DNA from: Micromonosporaceae bacterium
Lineage (GTDB): Bacteria; Actinomycetota; Actinomycetes; Mycobacteriales; Micromonosporaceae
Direction: 5' to 3'
Length of the DNA: 5,185 nucleotides
Assembly: GCA_019690055.1 (NCBI GenBank)
Contig: JADGGF010000341.1
Span: forward strand, 1-5,185
Of this stretch, positions 1 through 5,185 are shown in pieces. Numbering within the stretch: position 1 is the stretch's first letter; each line of letters opens with the position of its first letter. Position numbers and translations under genes: made by a program. Under the pieces are notes generated by a model. The model had not been told where the DNA came from. It did not search any database and worked only from the letters and a program-made list of their open reading frames with translations.

Positions 1-90
1 ACCGGGCGCCTTGGCGCAGCCGGGGACCGAGGGCGGGGTGGGCGGCCGCAGGCCGAGGTTGGTGGGGGCGTCGAGAACAGCGATACGCAT
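1..90 (-). CDS. Arginase-family (ureohydrolase) protein, N-terminal 30 residues only
   Basis: This is an ATG-started frame that stays open to the window edge, so only residues 1-30 are visible. It begins MRIAVLDAPTNLGLRPP and continues with a VPGC segment near residues 22-25. From memory, a short hydrophobic strand followed by DAP(S/T)NLGLRPP and VPGC is the usual opening of actinobacterial arginase-family proteins. These are Mn-dependent ureohydrolases that split arginine, agmatine or related guanidino compounds. The metal-binding His and Asp motifs lie beyond the window, so neither activity nor substrate can be confirmed. The start lies 11 bases after the stop of the thioredoxin-TPR gene, which implies co-transcription and perhaps translational re-initiation. 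No strong Shine-Dalgarno sequence precedes the ATG (only GGTCGGT), which fits coupling to the upstream gene. The family call is fairly confident; the substrate is unknown. Confidence 0.72.
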   Translation of the reverse strand, partial: MRIAVLDAPTNLGLRPPTPPSVPGCAKAPG

Positions 91-101
91 ACCGACCGGC
101 G

Positions 102-1085
102 TCAGAAGAGGGCGTTGGCGAGGGCGCGGCGCGCCTTGGCGACGACCGGGTCGTCGGGGGCGGCGATGCTGAACAGGGAGACGAGGTGGGCGCGCACCTT
201 CTCCCGGTCGTCGCCGGTGACCCGACGAACGAGCTCGACCAGCCGGTTGTACGCGTCCTCGGCCCGCCCGGCGAGCACCTCGATATCGGCGGCGACGAGC
301 TGAGCCTCGACGTCGTCGGGCGCCTCGGCCGCCGCCGCGAGCGCCCGGGCCTGGTCCACGCCGTCCACCCGGCGCAGCAGCCCGACCTGGGCGAGCCCCG
401 CGGCCGCCGCGGCGTCGGCCGGCCGGTCGGCGAGGATCTTCTTGTACGCGTGCTCCGCCGCGTCGTAGTCACCTGCGGCCAGCGCCTCGTCGGCCGCGAC
501 CATCGCCGGGTCCTCGGGGACCGGGGCGGCGACCCCCGCGGCTTTGAGCACGGCGGCGATCCACGGTCGCAGCTGCGACTCGGGAATGACGCCGGTGAAC
601 GCGTCAATCGGCTGCCCGCCCACGATCGCGAAGACCATCGGGATGCCCTGGACGCGGAACATCTGGGCCAGCCGAGGGTTGGTGTCGACGTCGATCTTGG
701 CCAGCACCCAGGATCCGCCACCCTCGATGGCCAGCTTCTCCAGCACCGGCGAGAGCTGGCGGCACGGGCCGCACCACTCGGCCCAGAAGTCAATGATCAC
801 CGGCGTGTGCAGCGACCGCTCCAGCACCTCGGTCTGGAAGGTGGCTTCGGTGACATCGACAATAGTCACGCCACCGCCTGCCGAGCCGGCCGCGCCCTGG
901 CCGTCGCCGGCCGGGCTGGTGGCGTCGCTGCGGGCCGGACGGGCCTGCGCTCGGGAGGCTGCGGCCGCGCGGTCGCGCAACGGGCTCAGATCCACGGCGC
1001 CGCGCATGACTGCCGGAATCGCGGGTGTGGTGCGTGGGTCCATGGTTGACCAGTCTTGCACGCCCGGTACGCCAACCGTCGGCAC
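102..1085 (-). CDS. Thioredoxin domain-TPR protein (YbbN/CnoX-like co-chaperone)
   Basis: A 327-residue protein, probably cytoplasmic because no signal peptide is visible. Residues 1-30 are a short lead, and about 40-72 are an Ala/Gly-rich, probably disordered linker. Residues 73-182 are a thioredoxin fold with the redox motif WCGPC at 104-108 and the cis-proline loop GIP at 147-149. Residues 190-325 are an Ala-rich helical region resembling TPR repeats, for example ALAAGDYDAAEHAYKKIL. This layout matches the YbbN/CnoX family, which links thioredoxin chemistry to chaperone holdase function. E. coli CnoX lacks the first active-site cysteine, whereas here both are present, so true disulfide exchange is plausible (inference). 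The assigned start is GTG at 1085, with GGGAG (1094-1090) only 4 bases upstream. An ATG at 1043 (MDPRTT...) is a real alternative: the 14 codons between have weaker G/C third-position bias, but that ATG has no clear ribosome site. The arginase-family gene follows by 11 bases. Confidence 0.9.
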   Translation of the reverse strand: MPTVGVPGVQDWSTMDPRTTPAIPAVMRGAVDLSPLRDRAAAASRAQARPARSDATSPAGDGQGAAGSAGGGVTIVDVTEATFQTEVLERSLHTPVIIDFWAEWCGPCRQLSPVLEKLAIEGGGSWVLAKIDVDTNPRLAQMFRVQGIPMVFAIVGGQPIDAFTGVIPESQLRPWIAAVLKAAGVAAPVPEDPAMVAADEALAAGDYDAAEHAYKKILADRPADAAAAAGLAQVGLLRRVDGVDQARALAAAAEAPDDVEAQLVAADIEVLAGRAEDAYNRLVELVRRVTGDDREKVRAHLVSLFSIAAPDDPVVAKARRALANALF

Positions 1086-1186
1086 GCCGCTCCCGGCTCG
1101 CCCGGCCGAATGGGCCGCGCGACCGCTTGCCCGACCGGCGCCCCGCCTCGACCGCCCCGGCGACCCGTCGGGGTCAGCGACCCGCG
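1086..1186 (-). other. Intergenic region between transporter ATPase and thioredoxin-TPR gene
   Basis: About 100 GC-rich bases with no supported gene. On the minus strand it contains, just after the ATPase stop, the run GGGTC-GCT-GACCC-CGAC-GGGTC. Nearer the thioredoxin gene is a small hairpin CGGCC-CATTC-GGCCG (1117-1103), followed by the likely Shine-Dalgarno GGGAG (1094-1090). I could not recognise a convincing -35/-10 pair. A promoter for the thioredoxin-arginase pair may lie here, or the pair may be read through from the transporter genes. Confidence 0.5.
1162..1183 (-). terminator. Overlapping inverted repeats after the ATPase stop, weak terminator or attenuator candidate
   Basis: Three alternating 5-base half-sites lie directly after the ATPase stop codon. 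On the minus strand they read GGGTC (1183-1179), GACCC (1175-1171) and GGGTC (1166-1162). The middle arm can pair with either neighbour, giving 5-bp stems with loops of 3 or 4 bases, so the two hairpins are mutually exclusive. There is no T-run after either stem, so a classical Rho-independent terminator is not supported. Actinobacteria often end transcripts at hairpins without a T-tract, which keeps the idea open. Confidence 0.3.
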
Positions 1187-2035
1187 TCAGGAGGTGCCGT
1201 CGTCGACCGATCCGCTGGGGATCAGGGAGACGCCGCCGTCGCCGCGATCGACCGTGAACAGCGTGCCGGGCGGGAAGTCGCCGAGCACCTCCGGCGGCAG
1301 CTGGATCGTGCCGTCGCCCGCCACCACCGCAAAGTCCTGCCCGCCGCGGCCCTCGGCCCCGACCCGACCGTCCCGGATCGTGACCGCGCGGCCGAGCCGC
1401 GCGCCGACCTCGCCGTCGTGGGTCACCACCACGATGGTCGTCCCCCGCTCGGCGTTCACGGTCTCCAACGCGGCGATCACCTCGTCGCGGCCCGCGGTGT
1501 CCAGCTGGGAGGTCGGCTCGTCGACCAGCAGCAGACCCGGGCCGGCCGCGATCCCGACCGCCAGCGCGGCCCGCTGGCGCTCGCCCGGGGCCAGCTGGCC
1601 GACGGTGGCCGAACCCTTCCCGCCGAGCCCGACCAGTGCCAGGATCCGCTCGGGGTCGTCCAGCCGGACGCCCCTGGACTTCGCCGCGCGGGACTGCGCC
1701 AGTCGGATGTTGCTCTCGAGACTGGCGTAGGGCAGCAGATTGCGGGCGACCCCCTGGAGCACCACGCCGATCTCCGTCCCGCGCAGCCGCGAGATCTCGG
1801 CGTCGGTGAGCTTGCCGATGTCGTACGTCCCGATGGTGATCCGCCCGGCGGACGGGCGCATGAGGCCCGCGAGCAGCGCGATGAGCGTCGACTTACCCGA
1901 CCCGGACGGGCCGACCAGCGCGAGCATCTCCCCTGGCGCGATCGACAGATCCACGCCGGCGAGCGCGACCACGTCGCCCGCCTCGGCCCGGTAGATGTGC
2001 ACGACCCGTCGGCACGTCACCGCCAGCCCGGCCAT
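1187..2035 (-). CDS. ABC transporter ATP-binding protein (MacB/LolD type) with C-terminal AbrB-like tail
   Basis: A 282-residue cytoplasmic ATPase that would power the adjacent FtsX-type permease. Visible motifs in order: A-loop Tyr15, Walker A GPSGSGKST (42-50), Q-loop Gln94, a signature reading LAPGE (148-152) instead of LSGGQ, Walker B LLLVDEP with catalytic Glu173, D-loop SQLD (176-179) and switch His206. The NLLPYASLESNI stretch (99-110) is typical of the MacB/LolD subgroup. Residues 235-273 form an added tail, with GDGTIQLPPE (240-249) resembling an AbrB/SpoVT swapped-hairpin fold. ATG at 2035 is chosen because GGAAGGGAGG (2049-2040) sits 4 bases upstream. A longer form from ATG 2095 would overlap the permease stop as ATGA, but its site is poor and the extra 20 codons include a rare AGA. 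Substrate is unknown. The ATPase call is certain; the tail assignment rests on pattern only. Confidence 0.94.
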   Translation of the reverse strand: MAGLAVTCRRVVHIYRAEAGDVVALAGVDLSIAPGEMLALVGPSGSGKSTLIALLAGLMRPSAGRITIGTYDIGKLTDAEISRLRGTEIGVVLQGVARNLLPYASLESNIRLAQSRAAKSRGVRLDDPERILALVGLGGKGSATVGQLAPGERQRAALAVGIAAGPGLLLVDEPTSQLDTAGRDEVIAALETVNAERGTTIVVVTHDGEVGARLGRAVTIRDGRVGAEGRGGQDFAVVAGDGTIQLPPEVLGDFPPGTLFTVDRGDGGVSLIPSGSVDDGTS

Positions 2036-2039
2036 GCCG

Positions 2040-2049
2040 CCTCCCTTCC
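2040..2049 (-). promoter_or_regulatory. Strong Shine-Dalgarno site for the ABC ATPase gene
   Basis: The minus strand reads GGAAGGGAGG followed by 4 bases and the ATG at 2035. It is nearly complementary to the 3' end of 16S rRNA and is the best ribosome site in the window. It decides the ATPase start in favour of 2035 over the ATG at 2095 that overlaps the permease stop. Confidence 0.75.
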
Positions 2050-2091
2050 GCCGTGAACCCGCGTCCGCCGTTCTCTCGACCTGGGCTCCGG

Positions 2092-5000
2092 TCATCGAGC
2101 CCCGTTGCTGCCGCGCGCCACCGCCCGGCGCAGCGCCCACGCCGCCACCGTGGCGGCCACCGCCATGGCCAGGGTCGCCGCCGCCCACGGCTGCACCACG
2201 GCCGACCACAGCGGCCACCGCGGCGGGGCCAACGACGAGGCCGGGCCGCCGACGAGCGGGATGCGGTCGCCCGCGATCGCCCAGGCCAGGGCGGCGGCCC
2301 CCAACCCGGTCAGCGCGGCGACGACCACTGTGGATAGATAACCCCAGAGCGCGGCCCGCCGCATCACCCGCCGGGGCAGGCCCTGCACCCGCAACGCCCG
2401 CAGGTCCGCCGCGCGCTGCCGGCGCTCGACCGCCGCCACCAGGCCCAGACCCACCAGGGCGAGCAGCACCGCGAAGGCGGCTGCGGCGAGGTGGAACTGC
2501 AGCGCCAGCGCGGGTCCCTGCTGGGCCAGCACACTCCGGCGCTGCTCCACTGTGGACTCACTGAGTATGGACAGCCCGAACTGGCGGAACTGGTCGATCG
2601 CGTCGGCCGGCGCCGACGGGCCGAGCCAGATCTCGGCCTCGGCCAGGGTCGACGGCGCGACCAGCGTCGCCTCCAGCGCGCGCAGATCAACGAGCACACC
2701 CTCGCTGCCCAGCCGGGGAAGCATCGACAGATTGATGTCGGATCTGGTGCCGAGGACGGTCTCGTCCACGGAGGTGATCGACGTGGCCCGTCGGTCGCCG
2801 GCGACGGCGACCGGCACCGGCAGCGAAACGCCGACGACGCCGACCCGCAACGTGTAGTCGCCGAAGACCGAGGGCGACAGCGCCATCCGCAGACCCGACG
2901 GCGTGGTGGCGAGTCCGACCTCCGGCCCGGCGCGCCACCGTGCGCGATCGGTCAACACGGACAGCGGAGCCACGTCGGCGGGCGGGTCGAGTTGCCGAAT
3001 CCCGGTCAGGACCAAGTCGGCCTCGAAGACGGGCAGGTCGGGGGAGCTCAGGCTGACCAGACGACAACCCTCGGCGCAGTCGGGTAGCGACACCGTCCGC
3101 GTATTCGGCCCGCCTTCCAAACCGGCCACCCGCACCGACACCCGCCGCCCGTCGCCGGTCGCGAACCCCAGGACGAGCGTGATGGGCCGCCGTCGGACAC
3201 CGTCCGAAGGCGGTCGTCCGCGGTCCACGTCGGAGTCGTGCCAGGTGACGTTGACATCGACCTCAATCACCGTACCGTGCATCGCCAGGGGCGGGAGCTC
3301 GGACGGGGCGAGCGCCGCCGCCACAGCGGCGGGGTCGGCGCCGAACTCGGGCCGCCACGCAACCACCGCCGCCAGGCGCGACGTGTCGACGGCGAGCAGC
3401 GGCGGGTCGGATGAGTCGTCGGGCTCCACCGCGACCACCGCCATGGACCATGCGCCCTCGGGATCCAGGGCCTCCGTGGCGGCGAGCAGCCGTGCCACGT
3501 CGGCGTTGACGACCTGCAACACCCGAGGCGCCCCGAGCTCCACCGACGCCCGCAGATCGCGGGCGCGGGCGGCCACGTTCAGCCCCGCCGCGACGAAGGC
3601 GAGCACGGCGGCCCCGACCGCGAGCAGCACGAACAGCCGCCGGCTGCCGGGGCGGCGGGCCAACTGGACCGCGGCCAGACCCACGCCGAGCAGACGGCGG
3701 CGCAGCGCGAACCGGGCCACGAGCCCGGTCACCGCGCCGTTGAGCCGAGCCGCGAGCAGCGCCACCGCGACCATGACCAGGCCGGGCACGAGCAGGCCCA
3801 GACCGGACACGCCGCCGGCGGGCACGCGTAGCTGCACCGTGGCGACCACGGCCAGAGCGACGAAGAGCGCCTCGCTCGCGATCGCCGACCACACACCCCG
3901 GCTCCGGGGGACGCCACGGAGCAGGTCCACCACCGGCTCTCGCAGGGCGCGCCGCTGCCCGAGCAGCGCCACCGCGAGCGCGATCGTCACGGCCGCCGCC
4001 GCGTACGGCACCGTGGCCAGCGACAGGTCGGTACCGTCGCTCGAGCCCAGCCGCACCTGGGCCAACCAGCCGACCCCGAGATGCCCCAGCACGTACCCGA
4101 CCGGCGCGCCGAGCAGGATGGCGCCGACGGTCTCCCCGGTCGCCAGCACCCACCGGCGGGGCCTGGTGACGCCGCGCAACGCCACCATGGCGATCTCGGT
4201 GCGCCGGCCCAGTACGCCGTGCGCCACCGCCAGGTAGATGACGAAGAGGCTGAAGCCGGCCAGTGGGATGAACGCGATCGGACCGAGCTGGGCGGCGAGT
4301 TCCCGGCCCGTGGCCACCCGCTGGGCGAGGTCGGGCAGGGCCGTGGCGATGGCGACGTCAGGAGTGCCGCGGAGGAGATCGATCACCGTGAAGACCTCGG
4401 TCCGAATGCGCTCGAGCCGGTCCGGCGTCAGCACATCCGGCGGCGCCAGGGCATCGACGAAGGCGAAGCCGACCGTGTGGTCCACGAGGCTCAGCCCGGC
4501 CGGGCTGATGAAGATCGCCTCGCTGCGCCGGCCATTGGGGGCCACCGGGAAGTACGTGTGTCCGCCCCAGTAGGCCTCTTCGGGGTCGACCGGCTCGTAC
4601 ACCCCGACCACGGTGACCGGAGAGGGAATGCCATCGGGCACCAGCAGACCGTTGTCGACCGTGGCCGCCTGCACCCAGGCGACGTCTCCGGCCCGCACCC
4701 CAGTTGCCTCGGCGGTTTGGGCGCCGATGAGGATCTCCGGGGCGCCGGCGAGGCACCGTCCCGCCACGATGATCACGTGCTCGCAGACCCCGTCGCGGTA
4801 CACCATCTGCTCGCTGGACCACACCAGGTCGCCTGGGTCGCTGGCCGGCCCGAACACGGTCAGGCCGCCGCCCCGGATGACCTCGAAGCCGGGCAGATCG
4901 ATGTAGTCCGTCACCGAATCGATCAGGCGCGCCCCGGCCTCGGCGGTCGGGTCTTCGGCGAGCACGACCGAAATCGTCCGCTCCCGGCCGGAGGCGTTCT

Positions 5001-5148
5001 CCACCTCGATCCGCGCCACCGCCTCGTCGACGGCCCGGGCCGCCACCGGCCCGGCCACCGCCGCCGCGACCGACACCGCCGCCAGCAGGAACAGGGTCAC
5101 CGTCTGGGCCCGGCGGGCCTTCATCATCGAGAGCACGAGCCCGATCAC
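2092..5148 (-). CDS. Large double-FtsX ABC transporter permease
   Basis: A 1018-residue membrane protein with two tandem FtsX/MacB-type permease modules. By eye there are ten membrane segments: about 14-36; then 288-312, 337-362 and 380-397; linker segments 424-442 and 448-467; then 504-525; and finally 885-906, 936-958 and 984-1005. Two large extracytoplasmic domains fill about 38-287 and 526-884. After the first segment of each FtsX trio comes a basic loop (RRTEIAMVALRG, 315-326; RRQRAADLRALRVQG, 909-923), the likely contact with the ATPase. The four cysteines are C122/C132 and C691/C695, one close pair in each outer domain. Start is GTG at 5148, preceded by a G-rich stretch; the N-terminus MIGLVLSMMKARRAQ is typical of the family. 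The ATPase gene follows after 56 bases. The family exports lipids, lipoproteins or peptides or transmits mechanical force; which applies here cannot be told. Confidence 0.93.
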   Translation of the reverse strand: MIGLVLSMMKARRAQTVTLFLLAAVSVAAAVAGPVAARAVDEAVARIEVENASGRERTISVVLAEDPTAEAGARLIDSVTDYIDLPGFEVIRGGGLTVFGPASDPGDLVWSSEQMVYRDGVCEHVIIVAGRCLAGAPEILIGAQTAEATGVRAGDVAWVQAATVDNGLLVPDGIPSPVTVVGVYEPVDPEEAYWGGHTYFPVAPNGRRSEAIFISPAGLSLVDHTVGFAFVDALAPPDVLTPDRLERIRTEVFTVIDLLRGTPDVAIATALPDLAQRVATGRELAAQLGPIAFIPLAGFSLFVIYLAVAHGVLGRRTEIAMVALRGVTRPRRWVLATGETVGAILLGAPVGYVLGHLGVGWLAQVRLGSSDGTDLSLATVPYAAAAVTIALAVALLGQRRALREPVVDLLRGVPRSRGVWSAIASEALFVALAVVATVQLRVPAGGVSGLGLLVPGLVMVAVALLAARLNGAVTGLVARFALRRRLLGVGLAAVQLARRPGSRRLFVLLAVGAAVLAFVAAGLNVAARARDLRASVELGAPRVLQVVNADVARLLAATEALDPEGAWSMAVVAVEPDDSSDPPLLAVDTSRLAAVVAWRPEFGADPAAVAAALAPSELPPLAMHGTVIEVDVNVTWHDSDVDRGRPPSDGVRRRPITLVLGFATGDGRRVSVRVAGLEGGPNTRTVSLPDCAEGCRLVSLSSPDLPVFEADLVLTGIRQLDPPADVAPLSVLTDRARWRAGPEVGLATTPSGLRMALSPSVFGDYTLRVGVVGVSLPVPVAVAGDRRATSITSVDETVLGTRSDINLSMLPRLGSEGVLVDLRALEATLVAPSTLAEAEIWLGPSAPADAIDQFRQFGLSILSESTVEQRRSVLAQQGPALALQFHLAAAAFAVLLALVGLGLVAAVERRQRAADLRALRVQGLPRRVMRRAALWGYLSTVVVAALTGLGAAALAWAIAGDRIPLVGGPASSLAPPRWPLWSAVVQPWAAATLAMAVAATVAAWALRRAVARGSNGAR

Positions 5149-5185
5149 GACGCACCCGCCCCCATGTCCGTACCGGTGCTCACCG
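5145..5185 (-). CDS. Possible C-terminal end of an upstream gene (partial, unidentified)
   Basis: A minus-strand frame is open from the window edge and reads VSTGTDMGAGAS before a TGA at 5147-5145. That TGA overlaps the permease GTG start as GTGA, the arrangement expected for translationally coupled genes of one operon. Only 12 codons are visible and they match no motif I know. A small polar C-terminal tail of a second ABC ATPase would fit, because double-FtsX permeases are often flanked by ATPases, but this is inference from context. It could also be non-coding leader sequence that happens to be open. Confidence 0.4.
   Translation of the reverse strand, partial: VSTGTDMGAGAS

Noticed and set aside
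1041..1081. Promoter-like TTGGCG and AAGACT elements upstream of the thioredoxin ATG at 1043
   Set aside because: The spacing between the two hexamers is about 12 bases and the -10 match is poor, so I do not call a promoter.
186..2056. Plus-strand open frames of 287 and 343 codons opposite the thioredoxin-TPR and ATPase genes
   Set aside because: Their translations are Arg/Gly/Asp/Pro-rich without recognisable motifs, while the minus strand encodes unmistakable thioredoxin and ABC ATPase domains at the same place.
2036..2218. N-terminal extension of the ATPase frame back to 2218
   Set aside because: Translation from 2218 gives a Gly/His/Ala-rich lead overlapping the permease C-terminus by over 120 bases; the strong Shine-Dalgarno at 2049-2040 favours the ATG at 2035.
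2687..4153. Alternative minus-strand frames inside the permease gene (126, 72, 296 and 62 codons)
   Set aside because: They are out-of-frame shadows with Arg/Gly/Ala-rich low-complexity products; the permease frame is uninterrupted with coherent membrane segments.
2903..4237. Long plus-strand open frame (444 codons), rich in Ser, Thr, Arg and Ala
   Set aside because: It lies wholly opposite the permease, has low-complexity composition and no domain, and reflects the scarcity of stop codons in GC-rich antisense frames.
4358..5155. 265-codon minus-strand frame starting just before the permease start
   Set aside because: Its product is Arg/Gly/Asp-rich with no hydrophobic segments or motifs, and it overlaps the well-supported permease N-terminus throughout.

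Overview
This is a very GC-rich window, and every gene I can support lies on the minus strand. The base composition, third-position G/C bias, GTG starts and gene families (tandem FtsX permease, thioredoxin-TPR protein, actinobacterial-type arginase relative) suggest a high-GC actinomycete. A Micromonosporaceae-like organism is possible, but I cannot fix the genus from the sequence.

Read in the direction of transcription (right to left), the window opens with the last codons of a possible upstream gene (5185-5145). A GTGA overlap joins it to a 1018-residue double-FtsX ABC permease (5148-2092). Then comes an ABC ATPase (2035-1187) with a strong Shine-Dalgarno sequence and an unusual AbrB-like tail. 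Permease and ATPase very probably form one MacB/LolD-type transport or mechanotransmission machine; the substrate cannot be told from sequence.

A gap of about 100 bases with overlapping short inverted repeats separates the transporter genes from a second group. This group is a thioredoxin-TPR protein with an intact CGPC motif (1085-102), followed after 11 bases by the first 30 codons of an arginase-family protein (90-1), which runs off the window. The 11-base spacing suggests these two are co-transcribed.

I see no CRISPR array, tRNA, rRNA, insertion sequence, phage gene or defence island. The numerous plus-strand open frames are shadows of minus-strand coding in GC-rich DNA. The region looks like ordinary chromosome. 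The points most worth a second look are the AbrB-like tail and serine-less signature motif of the ATPase, and the two closely spaced cysteine pairs in the permease's outer domains. I found no convincing new multi-gene system.
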